From assembly GCF_028682175.1 (NCBI RefSeq), contig NZ_JANHKS010000051.1:1-39149 (forward strand): 39,149 nt of DNA, read 5' to 3'. Each line of letters begins with the position of its first letter. Position 1 is the first letter of the stretch. Below the pieces are notes generated by a model. It did no database searches, was not told the DNA's origin, and saw only the letters and a list, made by a program, of their open reading frames with translations. Of this stretch, positions 31,439 to 39,149 are shown in pieces. The stretch comes from Pseudomonas putida (lineage in GTDB: Bacteria; Pseudomonadota; Gammaproteobacteria; Pseudomonadales; Pseudomonadaceae). A program made the position numbers and the translations under genes.

Positions 31439-32446
31439 TCAGTGGTAGCCGTCTTCGTGGGTGACCTTGCCGCGGAACACGTAGTAGCTCCAGAAGGTGT
31501 AACCCAGGATGAACGGAATGATGAACAGCGTACCGACCAGAATGAACCCCTGGCTCTGCGGCGGCGAAGCGGCGTCCCAGATCGAGACCGCGGGCGGAAT
31601 GATGTTTGGCCACAGACTGATGCCCAGCCCGCTATAGCCCAGGAACACCAGCACCAGCGTCAGCAGAAACGGCGTGTAGTGCGCGTTGCGCTCGATCGCC
31701 TTGAAGAAGAAGTACAGGGTGACCAGCACCAGCCCCGGCACAGGCATGAACCAGAACAGATTCGGGATGCTGAACCAGCGATCGGCAATTTCCGCATGGG
31801 CCAGCGGCGTCCACAGGCTGACGGCTGCCATGACCGCCAGCGTGACGAGTGCCAGAGGCCGGGCCAGATCGTGCATCGCCTTCTGCAGGGCGCCTTCGGT
31901 TTTCATGATCAGCCAGGTGCAGCCCAGCAACGCATATGCGGCGATCAGCGCGACACCACAAAACAGCGAGAACGGCGTCAGCCAGTCCAGCCCTCCGCCC
32001 GCATAGGCGCGATTGACCACCGGAATGCCATCAATGTAGGCCCCCAGCGCCACACCCTGGAAGAAGGTCGCCACCAGCGAACCACCGATGAACGCCTTGT
32101 CCCACAGGTGGCGCTTGGCGTCGGTTGCCTTGAAGCGAAACTCGAACGCCACACCACGGAAGATCAGGCCGATGAGCATGAAGATCAGTGGCAGGTACAG
32201 CGCTTCGAGAATCACCGAATACGCCAGCGGAAACGCGCCGAACAACGCAGCGCCACCCAGCACCAGCCAGGTTTCGTTGCCGTCCCAGACCGGTGCGACG
32301 GTGTTCATCATCACGTCACGATCGGTCTTGCCCTTGATGAACGGAAAGAGAATGCCGATCCCGAGGTCGAAGCCGTCCATGACGACGTACATCATGAGGC
32401 CGAAGATGATGATCACGGCCCAGATCAGTGGAAGATCGATACCCAT
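31439..32446 (-). CDS. cioB: cytochrome bd-type quinol oxidase subunit II (CioB)
   Basis: A 335-residue inner-membrane subunit with about 8-9 helices. The CydB family start is present (WAVIIIFGLMMYVVMDGFDL, then GIGILFPF), with DGNETWLVLGGAALFGAFP near 55-73, and the C-terminal YTFWSYYVFRGKV. It pairs with CioA to oxidise ubiquinol and reduce O2. Its ATG lies 3 bp after the cioA stop, with GAGGGG upstream, so the two are tightly coupled. cydB is a common alternative name. Confidence 0.93.
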   Translation of the reverse strand: MGIDLPLIWAVIIIFGLMMYVVMDGFDLGIGILFPFIKGKTDRDVMMNTVAPVWDGNETWLVLGGAALFGAFPLAYSVILEALYLPLIFMLIGLIFRGVAFEFRFKATDAKRHLWDKAFIGGSLVATFFQGVALGAYIDGIPVVNRAYAGGGLDWLTPFSLFCGVALIAAYALLGCTWLIMKTEGALQKAMHDLARPLALVTLAVMAAVSLWTPLAHAEIADRWFSIPNLFWFMPVPGLVLVTLYFFFKAIERNAHYTPFLLTLVLVFLGYSGLGISLWPNIIPPAVSIWDAASPPQSQGFILVGTLFIIPFILGYTFWSYYVFRGKVTHEDGYH

Positions 32447-32449
32447 GAC

Positions 32450-33889
32450 TCAGTTCCCCTCACGCACGGTGTCTTTGTGGCCTTCTTCGCTGCCTTCGTC
32501 GGCAGCGGAGAGAGGACGTGCAGGCGTGCGTTTCTGGCCCGGCCCGCCATGTGGCGTGTCATCGCCTTCATGGGTTTTCGGCCCTTTGCGCACCAGGCGC
32601 ATCATGTAGCCGAACCCTGCGCCGAACAGCATGAAATACACCAGGACGAACAGCACCAGAGTGATGGTCAACTGCTCTACGCTGTGGTTTGAAGACGCGT
32701 TTGCAGTGCGCATCAGCCCGTAGACCACCCACGGCTGACGTCCGATTTCCGTGGTGAACCAGCCTGCCAGCATCGCGATCAGGCCAGCCGGACCCATGCA
32801 CATCACCAGCCCCAGGAACAGGCGATTGCTGTACAGCCCGCCGCGCCAGCGCAGCCAGGCACTCCAGAGGCCGACGAAGATCATCAGCATGCCCAGCGCC
32901 ACCATGACCCGGAACGACCAGAAGACGATCAACGAGTTGGGACGGTCTTCAGGCGGGAACGACTTGAGCGCCGGGATCTGTTTGTCCAGGCTGTGGGTCA
33001 GGATCAGGCTGCCCAGATACGGGATTTCTACGGCGTATTTGGTGCGCTCCTCTTTCATGTCGGGGATGCCGAACAGGATCAGCGGGGTGGGTTCGTCGCC
33101 GATATTCTCCCAATGCCCTTCGATGGCCGCGATCTTCGCCGGCTGGTGTTCCAGCGTGTTCAAACCGTGGGCATCACCGACCACCGCCTGAATGGGCGCG
33201 ACGATCAGTGCCATCCACATGGCCATCGAGAGCATCCGGCGAATGGCCGGGTTATCGCGCCCGCGCAGCAGGTGCCAGGCCGCCGAGGCACCGACGAAGA
33301 ACGCCGTGGCGACGAATGCGGCAATGGCCATGTGCGCCAGGCGATAGGGGAATGAAGGGTTGAAGATGACGGCGAGCCAGTCTACCGGAATCACCCGGCC
33401 GTCGACGATTTCGAAGCCCTGCGGGGTCTGCATCCAGCTGTTGGACGCCAGGATCCAGAAGGTCGAAATCAAAGTGCCCACTGCAACCATGACGGTGGCG
33501 AAAAAGTGCAGCCCGCGCCCCACGCGGTTCCAGCCGAACAGCATCACGCCCAGGAAACCGGCCTCGAGGAAGAAGGCGGTGAGCACTTCGTAGGTCAGCA
33601 AAGGACCGGTGATCGCGCCGGCAAAATCCGAGAACCGGCTCCAGTTGGTGCCGAACTCGTAGGCCATGACCAGCCCGGAGACCACGCCCATGCCGAAGTT
33701 GACGGCGAAGATCTTCGACCAGAAGTGGTACAGATCGCGGTAGGTGTTGTCGTGGGTCTTGAGCCACAGACCTTCGAGCACCGCGAGAAAGCTCGCAAGG
33801 CCAATGGTGATGGCAGGAAACAGAATGTGGAACGATACGGTGAACGCGAACTGAATTCGGGCGAGATCGAGCGCCTCTAAACCGAACAT
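32450..33889 (-). CDS. cioA: cytochrome bd-type quinol oxidase subunit I (CioA)
   Basis: A 479-residue haem-bearing subunit. Seen: LARIQFAFTVSFHILFPAIT near 8-27 with the haem b595 His, the b558 His/Met region, and the conserved GRQPWVVYGLMRT near 387-399. The Q-loop is short, the feature of cyanide-insensitive oxidases (P. aeruginosa CioA has 488 residues), and differs from E. coli CydA. The true start is 33889 (MFGLEALDLARIQ, GAGGA upstream); a longer frame to 34012 adds a hydrophilic leader without support. An Anr-type box lies about 194 bp upstream. It supports respiration at low oxygen or with cyanide. Confidence 0.93.
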   Translation of the reverse strand: MFGLEALDLARIQFAFTVSFHILFPAITIGLASFLAVLEGLWLKTHDNTYRDLYHFWSKIFAVNFGMGVVSGLVMAYEFGTNWSRFSDFAGAITGPLLTYEVLTAFFLEAGFLGVMLFGWNRVGRGLHFFATVMVAVGTLISTFWILASNSWMQTPQGFEIVDGRVIPVDWLAVIFNPSFPYRLAHMAIAAFVATAFFVGASAAWHLLRGRDNPAIRRMLSMAMWMALIVAPIQAVVGDAHGLNTLEHQPAKIAAIEGHWENIGDEPTPLILFGIPDMKEERTKYAVEIPYLGSLILTHSLDKQIPALKSFPPEDRPNSLIVFWSFRVMVALGMLMIFVGLWSAWLRWRGGLYSNRLFLGLVMCMGPAGLIAMLAGWFTTEIGRQPWVVYGLMRTANASSNHSVEQLTITLVLFVLVYFMLFGAGFGYMMRLVRKGPKTHEGDDTPHGGPGQKRTPARPLSAADEGSEEGHKDTVREGN

Positions 33890-34082
33890 AGGTCTTCCTC
33901 TATCAGGTGATACCGGCATCAGACCTGGGGGCCTTTGGGCGACTGCCCCCCCACGAAGTATTGAGTACGCCTGCGTGCAATTGTTCTTTTTGATTTCGCG
34001 CTCAGGCCACACGGGAAAAGCTTCGCGGTGATCTCATGGGGATTGTGTCCAGCCGACCGGTCAATCGAATCGCCAAAAGCGA

Positions 34083-34096
34083 TTGATGCAGGTCAA
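34083..34096 (-). promoter_or_regulatory. candidate Anr/Fnr box for the cio operon
   Basis: On the minus strand the site reads TTGAC-CTGC-ATCAA, one base from the Fnr consensus TTGAT-N4-ATCAA and a common Anr form. It lies upstream of and in the direction of cioA. Oxygen-dependent control by Anr is known for cio genes in Pseudomonas; here it is inferred from this site. Confidence 0.6.
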
Positions 34097-34177
34097 CCAA
34101 CGTTGAAAGAGTAGTCCCATTTCGGCACATGACCTGCGTGGTCTTTTGCCGCGTGGCGAGTTGTCTCACCTGTTGAT

Positions 34178-34270
34178 GCCTGTAGGAGTGAGCTTGCTCG
34201 CGATTCGGTGTACCAGACGACACAGCGGTGTCTGACCGGACGTATCGCGAGCAAGCTCACTCCTACAGGC
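34178..34270. repeat. REP doublet, GTAGGAGTGAGCTTGCTCGCG type
   Basis: Arms 34178-34204 and 34244-34270 are perfect 27-bp reverse complements. The spacer holds GGTGTCTGA at 34227. Confidence 0.93.
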
Positions 34271-34317
34271 GGGGGCGATCTTGAGGCCGCCCCCGCGGGC
34301 AAGCCCGGCTGCTACGG
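34269..34317. repeat. solitary REP unit with an added hairpin
   Basis: GCGGGGGCG (34269-34277) and CGCCCCCGC (34288-34296) form a 9-bp hairpin directly followed by one GTAGCAG-type REP arm in the minus sense (34295-34317). It abuts the doublet before it and ends 12 bp from the hydrolase stop codon. A similar composition (REP then GGGGGCG with CTCAAGATCG) stands at the right window edge. Confidence 0.8.
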
Positions 34318-34328
34318 GACCGCGTGAA

Positions 34329-35258
34329 TCATAGGGAGCTGCGCAGAAACCCCAGCAGCGCCGCGACCAGCCGCCGATACAGCGCATCCACTTCCGGTAC
34401 CCGGCCTTTGCCGCGCAGGCTGCCATGAACCAGGCCAAGGCCCGGGTCGAATTCGGTGGGCACGTCGGCCTCGCGCAGGGCGCGCTCGTAGCAGACGCCG
34501 TCATCGCGCAGCGGATCGAACTGCGCGACGGCAATGAAGGCCGGGGCCAGCCTTCGGAAGTCGGTGGCATTGAGGGGCATGGCCAAAGGCGATCGCTCGT
34601 CTTGCGCCATATACAGGTTGCGGTAGAACGCCAGATCCGGCGTGCCCAGCAATGGCGCATCGAAACACTCGCTGCGCGACGGCAACTCATCAGCGCCGCC
34701 CAGCCCTGGGTAGATCAACGCCTGGCCCACCGGCTGGCGCTCGCCCGCTTCGCGCAAGGCCAGGCAGACTGCTGCGGCGAGGTTGCCGCCGGCACTGTCT
34801 CCGGCGATGGCAACGCGGCGCGGGTCGATATCCAGCCGTTGCGCCTGGGCCTGCAACGCATGCCACGCCTCAAGGCAATCCTCAAGACCAGCGGGAAAAG
34901 GGTCTTCAGGTGCCAGCCGGTAGTCCACGGCGATCACCACGGCGTTGAGGTCCGTGGCCAGGGCTGCGGTGAGGAAGTCATGGGAATCCAGATCCCCCAC
35001 CACCCAGCCGCCACCGTGCAGGTACAGCACGCAGGGAGAAGGATGTTCGAGGGAAAGATGATGAGGGCGGTAGCTGCGGACCGCCACCCCACCCAGGCTG
35101 AAATCCTTGACGGAAAGTTCAGCGGGGCGCGTCGGCGTAAAGGCTTCGCACATGCGCGAATAGGCACGACGCTGATTCGCGATATCCAGCGAATCAACGT
35201 TGTAGGAGAGGGTCTTTTCGACGAAGTTCGCCATTTCTGGCGACAGGGGATAAGGCAT
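34329..35258 (-). CDS. HSL-family alpha/beta hydrolase (esterase/lipase)
   Basis: A 309-residue cytoplasmic esterase. Seen: oxyanion-hole motif HGGGW (81-85), nucleophile elbow GDSAGG with Ser155, catalytic Asp in DPLRDDG near 250 and His in GLVHGSLR near 283, plus DYRLAPEDPFPAG of the hormone-sensitive-lipase family. No signal peptide. The HSL family hydrolyses short acyl esters; the natural substrate is not readable. It stands alone between REP elements, so neighbours give no clue to its job. Confidence 0.88.
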   Translation of the reverse strand: MPYPLSPEMANFVEKTLSYNVDSLDIANQRRAYSRMCEAFTPTRPAELSVKDFSLGGVAVRSYRPHHLSLEHPSPCVLYLHGGGWVVGDLDSHDFLTAALATDLNAVVIAVDYRLAPEDPFPAGLEDCLEAWHALQAQAQRLDIDPRRVAIAGDSAGGNLAAAVCLALREAGERQPVGQALIYPGLGGADELPSRSECFDAPLLGTPDLAFYRNLYMAQDERSPLAMPLNATDFRRLAPAFIAVAQFDPLRDDGVCYERALREADVPTEFDPGLGLVHGSLRGKGRVPEVDALYRRLVAALLGFLRSSL

Positions 35259-35294
35259 CAGGCGCCTCCACTATCTATCAGGCGCAAACGCCCC

Positions 35295-35382
35295 GTAGCA
35301 GCACGGCTTGCCGGCGGGGCGGTGTGTCTGTGACGAATAAGTCGCCTGATACAACGCTCCCGCCGGCAAGCCGTGCTGCTAC
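35295..35382. repeat. REP doublet, GTAGCAGCACGGCTTGCCGG type
   Basis: Arms 35295-35318 and 35359-35382 are perfect 24-bp reverse complements. GGTGTGTCTG (35321-35330) is in the spacer. It lies between the choX-like gene and the hydrolase gene, which run the same way, and ends 16 bp past the choX-like stop codon. Confidence 0.92.
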
Positions 35383-35398
35383 ATATGATCGTCGTTGT

Positions 35399-36340
35399 TT
35401 ACTTGTTCACCGCCACCTGCACGGCCGCTGTCGCGTCCTTGCCGTCGAAGGTGGTCACGCCATCGAGCCAGCGCTTCACGTCTTCGGGGTGATCCTTGAG
35501 CCATTGCTTGGCGACGTCGTTCGGGGCCTTGCGGTCCATGATCGGCACCATCATCTGGCTTTCCTGCGCCGCCGTGAACTTGAGGTTGCTCATCAGTTTG
35601 TTGACGTTCGGGCAACGGGTCGCGTAATCCGGGGCGGTCACCACCGATACGGTCGCCGCACCTTCACCCGGGCCAAACACGTCCTCGCTGCCGGTAAGGT
35701 AAGCGATTTTCATGTTGATGTTCATCGGGTGTGGGGTCCAGCCCACGAAGACCACCCATTCGTTACGCTTGGTAGCGCGCTGCACGGCGGCCAGCATGCC
35801 CGCCTCGCCCGACTCCACCAACTGGAAGCCACCCAGGCCGAACTGGTTCTTCTCGATCATGCCCTTGATGTTGGCGTTGGCGCCGGTGCCGGGCTCGATG
35901 CCGTAGATCTTGCCGCCCAGCTTGTCCTTGAATTTGGCGATGTCGGCGAAGGTCTTCAGGCCACCGTCGGCCACGTACTGCGGCACGGCCAGGGTGGCCT
36001 GGGCGTCGTTCATGCTCGGGGTGTCGAAAACCTTGACCTGGTTGGCGGCCACGAAGGGTGCGATGTTCTTGTCCATCGCGGGTTTCCAGTAACCGAGGAA
36101 TACGTCCAGGCGGTCATCGCGCAGGCCACCGAAGACGATCTGTTGAGCGGCGCTGGTCTGCTTGACGTCGTAACCCATGTTCTGCAACAGCACCTCGGCC
36201 ACGGCGCTGGTGGCGATCACGTCGGTCCAGTTGACCACACCCATGCGCACGCTCTGGCATTTGGCAGGCTCGGCTGCCATCAAGGCCGTGCTGCTCAGCA
36301 TCAACACACCGCAACTGATCTGACGAATAAATCTCTTCAT
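35399..36340 (-). CDS. choline/glycine betaine ABC transporter substrate-binding protein
   Basis: A 313-residue periplasmic binding protein. A Sec signal peptide is seen at 1-22 (MKRFIRQISCGVLMLSS, cleavage near LMA-AEP). Ligand-box aromatics are present in NWTD, LGYWKP and GWTPHPMNINMKI; the Cys of AKCQS and of TRCPNV probably form the disulfide of ChoX-type proteins. It is a ChoX/BetX/CbcX-type quaternary-amine receptor. No permease or ATPase gene adjoins, so it is an orphan receptor that would feed a transporter coded elsewhere, as known for BetX and CaiX of P. aeruginosa. Which of those it equals is uncertain. Confidence 0.88.
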   Translation of the reverse strand: MKRFIRQISCGVLMLSSTALMAAEPAKCQSVRMGVVNWTDVIATSAVAEVLLQNMGYDVKQTSAAQQIVFGGLRDDRLDVFLGYWKPAMDKNIAPFVAANQVKVFDTPSMNDAQATLAVPQYVADGGLKTFADIAKFKDKLGGKIYGIEPGTGANANIKGMIEKNQFGLGGFQLVESGEAGMLAAVQRATKRNEWVVFVGWTPHPMNINMKIAYLTGSEDVFGPGEGAATVSVVTAPDYATRCPNVNKLMSNLKFTAAQESQMMVPIMDRKAPNDVAKQWLKDHPEDVKRWLDGVTTFDGKDATAAVQVAVNK

Positions 36341-36646
36341 GCGTGCTCCTCGGGTCGGCTCGTTATTTTTAATCAGCTCTTTTTGGCAGTTCTTTTAAGG
36401 CTTCAAGACCCACGGCTATTCGAATGCTGCCGCGTTGGAGCAAATTACGCAGCCCCACCCGGCGCGAAACGCACCAGCGCGACCTGTGCTTGCACTGGGG
36501 CGACATCCCACCCCATTGGCCAAACCTGCTGGTATGATGCGCGGCTTTTTCCGACTGGCAGAATTTATGCAGGCTGTTTCGACAGGCTGTGCTTTTCTCT
36601 ATTAGTCGATTCAACTCACGGCGCCATGCGCCAAAGGAAGCCATAA
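36341..36646. other. divergent intergenic region with the azgA promoter
   Basis: A 306-bp gap. Toward azgA an extended -10, TGG-TATGAT (36530-36538), is the best promoter signal; no good -35 is needed with TGn. AAGGAAG 7 nt before 36647 is the ribosome site. On the other side lies the leader of the choX-like gene. No gene is seen. Confidence 0.55.
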
Positions 36647-37942
36647 ATGCTGGAGCGGCTGTTTCAACTCAGGGCACATAACACCAATGTGCGCACCGAA
36701 ATCCTGGCCGGGGTCACCACCTTCCTGGCCATGGCCTACATCCTGTTCGTCAACCCGAGCATCCTCGGCGAGACCGGCATGGACAAGGGTGCTGTATTCG
36801 TCGCCACGTGCCTGGCCGCCGCCATCGGCTCCACGGTCATGGGCCTGATCGCCAACTACCCGATCGCGCTCGCGCCGGGCATGGGCCTGAACGCCTTCTT
36901 CACCTACACCGTGGTGCTGCACATGGGGCACACCTGGCAGGTGGCGCTGGGTGCGGTGTTCATTTCGGCGGTGATGTTCTTCCTGCTGTCGATCTTCCGC
37001 ATCCGCGAATGGATCATCAACAGCATCCCGTTGCCGCTGCGCTCGGCCATCGCGGCCGGTATCGGCCTGTTCCTGGCGCTGATCGCCCTGCACAACGCCG
37101 GCATCGTGGTCAGCAACCCGGCGACCATGGTCGGCCTGGGCGACCTGAAACAACCGGCACCGATCCTGGCGACCCTGGGCTTCGTGCTGATCGTGGCGCT
37201 GGAAGCCCTGAAAGTGCGCGGTGCGGTGCTGATCGGCATTCTGGCGGTGACCATCGTTTCGATCCTGCTGGGCTTCTCCCCGTTCGGCGGCGTGATGTCG
37301 ATGCCGCCGTCGCTGGCCCCGACTTTCCTGCAACTGGACATCGCAGGCGCCTTGAACATTGGCCTGGTGAGCGTGATCTTCGCGTTCCTGTTCGTTGACC
37401 TGTTCGACAACTCCGGCACCCTGATCGGCGTCGCCAAACGCGCCGGGCTGATGGGCAAGGACGGGCACATGCCGAAAATGGGCCGTGCGCTGGTCGCCGA
37501 CAGTACCGCAGCGATGGCCGGCTCCCTGCTGGGCACCTCGACCACCACCAGCTACATCGAGTCGGCGGCGGGCGTCAGCGCCGGTGGCCGCACGGGCCTG
37601 ACCGCCATCGTGGTCGCGGTGCTGTTCCTGCTGGCGCTGTTCTTCGCCCCGCTGGCAGGCAGCGTTCCGGCCTACGCCACCGCCCCTGCCCTGCTGTTCG
37701 TGGCCGTGCTGATGACCTCGGGCCTGGCGGAAATCAACTGGGACGACATCACCGAAGCCGCGCCGGTGGTCATCACCGCCCTGGCGATGCCGTTCACCTA
37801 CTCCATCGCCAACGGCATCGCCTTTGGTTTCATTTCCTGGACAGCGATCAAACTGCTCAGCGGCCGTGGCCGTGAGTTGAATCCGGCACTGGTGATTCTG
37901 TCGATCCTGTTCGTGATCAAGTTGGGCTGGTTCAACGCATGA
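36647..37942 (+). CDS. azgA: adenine/purine permease (AzgA-type NCS2)
   Basis: A 431-residue inner-membrane transporter of the AzgA-like NCS2 branch with about 13-14 helices. Seen: AGVTTFLAMAYILFVNPSIL near 21-40, YPIALAPGMGLNAFFTYTVV near 71-90, and FVDLFDNSGTLIGVAKRAGL and GTSTTTSYIESAAGVSAGGR, the substrate-site regions of the branch. The nearest characterised proteins import adenine, guanine or hypoxanthine with H+. The gene overlaps trmA by 4 bp. It fits with the adenine deaminase at 9728, though they are not linked. Confidence 0.9.
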   Translation: MLERLFQLRAHNTNVRTEILAGVTTFLAMAYILFVNPSILGETGMDKGAVFVATCLAAAIGSTVMGLIANYPIALAPGMGLNAFFTYTVVLHMGHTWQVALGAVFISAVMFFLLSIFRIREWIINSIPLPLRSAIAAGIGLFLALIALHNAGIVVSNPATMVGLGDLKQPAPILATLGFVLIVALEALKVRGAVLIGILAVTIVSILLGFSPFGGVMSMPPSLAPTFLQLDIAGALNIGLVSVIFAFLFVDLFDNSGTLIGVAKRAGLMGKDGHMPKMGRALVADSTAAMAGSLLGTSTTTSYIESAAGVSAGGRTGLTAIVVAVLFLLALFFAPLAGSVPAYATAPALLFVAVLMTSGLAEINWDDITEAAPVVITALAMPFTYSIANGIAFGFISWTAIKLLSGRGRELNPALVILSILFVIKLGWFNA

Positions 37943-39024
37943 GTTCTGTTTTCGACCCCGCGAGCTACAGCCGTCAGCTCGACGAAAAAGCCGAGCGGCT
38001 GCGCGAGCTGCTCAAGCCGTTCGACGCACCCGAGCCGCAGGTTTTCGATTCGCCGCGCGAGCATTACCGCCTGCGCGCCGAGTTCCGGCTGTGGCGCGAA
38101 GAGGGCAAGCGCCATTACGCGATGTTTGCCCCCGGCGACAAGCACACGCCGATCCTGATCGACGATTTTCCCATCGCAAGCCTGCAGATCAACGCGCTGA
38201 TGCCGGTGCTGCGCGAGCGCTGGGAAGCCAGCAAGACGCTCAATCACAAGCTGTTCCAGGTGGACTTCCTGACCACCCTGGCAGGCGACGGCATGGTCAC
38301 CCTGTGCTACCACCGCCCGCTGGACGAGGCCTGGCAGCAAGAAGCCGAGCAACTGGCGAAGGACCTCGACGTCAGCGTGATCGGCCGCTCCAAGGGCCAG
38401 CGTCTGGTGATCGGCCGCGATTACGTGACCGAGCAACTGGACGTGGCCGGCCGCACCTTCAGCTATCGCCAGCCCGAAGGCGCGTTCACCCAGCCCAACG
38501 GCACGGTGAACCAGAAGATGCTGAGCTGGGCCTTCGAAGCCCTGGGCGAGCGTGAGGATGACTTGCTTGAGCTGTATTGCGGCAACGGCAACTTCACCCT
38601 GCCGCTGGCAACCCGCGTACGCAAAGTGCTGGCCACCGAGATCAGCAAGACCTCGGTCAACGCTGCGCTGAGCAATCTGGCGGACAACGCTGTGGATAAC
38701 GTCACCCTGGTGCGGCTGTCGGCTGAAGAGCTGACCGAAGCGCTGAATGACGTGCGCCCGTTCCGGCGTCTGGCCGGTGTGGATCTTAAAAGCTACGACT
38801 TCGGCAGCGTTTTCGTCGATCCGCCCCGCGCCGGCATGGACCCGGACACCTGCGAGCTGACCCGGCGTTTCGAGCGCATCCTGTACATCTCCTGCAACCC
38901 GGAAACCCTGGCCGCCAACATCGCCCAGCTGCACGACACCCACCGGGTGGAGCGCTGTGCATTGTTTGACCAGTTCCCGTATACCCATCATATGGAATCG
39001 GGTGTGTTGCTGGTTCGCCGGTAA
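37939..39024 (+). CDS. trmA: tRNA (uracil-5-)-methyltransferase
   Basis: A 361-residue AdoMet enzyme that makes m5U54 (ribothymidine) in the T loop of tRNA. Seen: LYCGNGNFTLPLA (AdoMet loop, near 212-224), FVDPPRAGMD near 293, catalytic Cys in YISCNPETLAAN near 318, and general-base Glu in HHMESGVLLVRR at the C-terminus. There is no TRAM domain, as usual for TrmA. It starts inside the azgA stop codon (ATGA), with only a weak ribosome site, so its translation is probably coupled to azgA. The azgA-trmA order is also found in P. aeruginosa (PA4719-PA4720). Confidence 0.96.
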   Translation: MSSVFDPASYSRQLDEKAERLRELLKPFDAPEPQVFDSPREHYRLRAEFRLWREEGKRHYAMFAPGDKHTPILIDDFPIASLQINALMPVLRERWEASKTLNHKLFQVDFLTTLAGDGMVTLCYHRPLDEAWQQEAEQLAKDLDVSVIGRSKGQRLVIGRDYVTEQLDVAGRTFSYRQPEGAFTQPNGTVNQKMLSWAFEALGEREDDLLELYCGNGNFTLPLATRVRKVLATEISKTSVNAALSNLADNAVDNVTLVRLSAEELTEALNDVRPFRRLAGVDLKSYDFGSVFVDPPRAGMDPDTCELTRRFERILYISCNPETLAANIAQLHDTHRVERCALFDQFPYTHHMESGVLLVRR

Positions 39025-39035
39025 ACGCCTTTATG

Positions 39036-39064
39036 ATCGTTCCCACGCTCCGCATGGGAACGAT
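39036..39064. terminator. hairpin after trmA
   Basis: ATCGTTCCCA and TGGGAACGAT form a perfect 10-bp stem with a 9-nt loop, 12 bp after the trmA stop codon. It has no T run. Similar GTTCCCACGCTCCGC hairpins occur repeatedly in Pseudomonas genomes, so it may be a dispersed repeat used as a 3' end. Confidence 0.65.
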
Positions 39065-39105
39065 AAGCAAACTGACACACTGCTAGTGCGCCGTTAACAC
39101 CGAAC

Positions 39106-39149
39106 CCGTAGCAGCACGGCTTGCCGGCGGGGGCGTCCTCAAGATCGCC
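39106..39149. repeat. REP unit cut by the window edge
   Basis: CCGTAGCAGCACGGCTTGCC then GGCGGGGGCG is one GTAGCAG-type arm; the partner arm, if any, lies beyond the right edge. Confidence 0.8.

Larger units (their letters stand above)
33890..34328. other. intergenic region upstream of cioA
   Basis: A 439-bp gap. The part next to cioA holds the candidate Anr box (34083-34096) and the leader. The other part holds a REP doublet (34178-34270) and a solitary REP with an extra hairpin (34269-34317), next to the 3' end of the hydrolase gene. No gene is seen. Confidence 0.6.

Noticed and set aside
28947..38699. Perfect DnaA boxes inside fpr (28947-28955) and trmA (38691-38699)
   Set aside because: Each is single, inside coding sequence and explained by the codons; they are not clustered with other boxes.
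39036..39064. Ordinary Rho-independent terminator of trmA with high confidence
   Set aside because: The stem is perfect but lacks a T run on either strand, so the confidence is held down and a dispersed repeat is considered.

Overview
The window is a chromosomal segment of a Pseudomonas species, most likely from the fluorescens/syringae/putida side of the genus. The evidence is GC-rich coding sequence, a full set of Pseudomonas core genes (bauA/bauC, 8-oxoguanine deaminase, type-2 adenine deaminase, morA-glyA, ybdD-cstA, mapZ-radA, mscL-fpr, cioAB, azgA-trmA), and many Pseudomonas-type REP palindromes between genes. I recognise 32 protein genes, one of them a 55-codon ORF below the usual size cut-off. 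I see no tRNA, insertion sequence, prophage or CRISPR array. Comparisons with P. aeruginosa gene order are from memory.

Layout. Positions 1-186 hold a strong minus-strand stable-RNA (rrn-like) promoter firing out of the left edge, and the terminator of the bau operon. 187-4157: beta-alanine catabolism (bauC, bauA) and the divergent LysR activator bauR. 4247-10681: a RutR-like TetR regulator, YigZ, an intergenic cluster of DnaA-box-like sites, a short-chain dehydrogenase, 8-oxoguanine deaminase, the Ca2+/H+ antiporter ChaA and adenine deaminase. 10770-13934: an ArsR-family regulator, a 674-bp gap with structure but no gene, a Bcr/CflA drug exporter and a small lipoprotein. 14019-16466: a Gre-fold protein without the usual acidic tip, convergent with ettA.

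16853-29868 matches the morA-to-fpr block of P. aeruginosa: morA (c-di-GMP synthase/phosphodiesterase, TTG start), glyA, a CobW GTPase, ybdD-cstA, the PilZ protein mapZ, radA, mscL, fpr and a small LuxR-type HTH protein. A c-di-GMP enzyme and a c-di-GMP receptor thus lie about 5 kb apart. 30023-39024: rlmG, the cyanide-insensitive oxidase operon cioA-cioB plus a DUF2474-like small membrane protein behind a candidate Anr box, an HSL-family hydrolase, an orphan choline/betaine binding protein, and the overlapping pair azgA-trmA.

Two themes link the genes. One is nitrogen and base salvage: beta-alanine breakdown, a RutR-like regulator, 8-oxoguanine and adenine deaminases and an adenine permease. 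The other is c-di-GMP signalling (morA, mapZ). I found no clearly new multi-gene system. The observations most worth checking are the nested REP doublet whose edge supplies the chaA stop codon, the conserved core in REP spacers, the DnaA-box cluster, the unannotated cioAB partner ORF, the Gre homolog lacking its catalytic acids, and several perfect palindromes over promoters (mapZ, lipoprotein, fpr/luxR).
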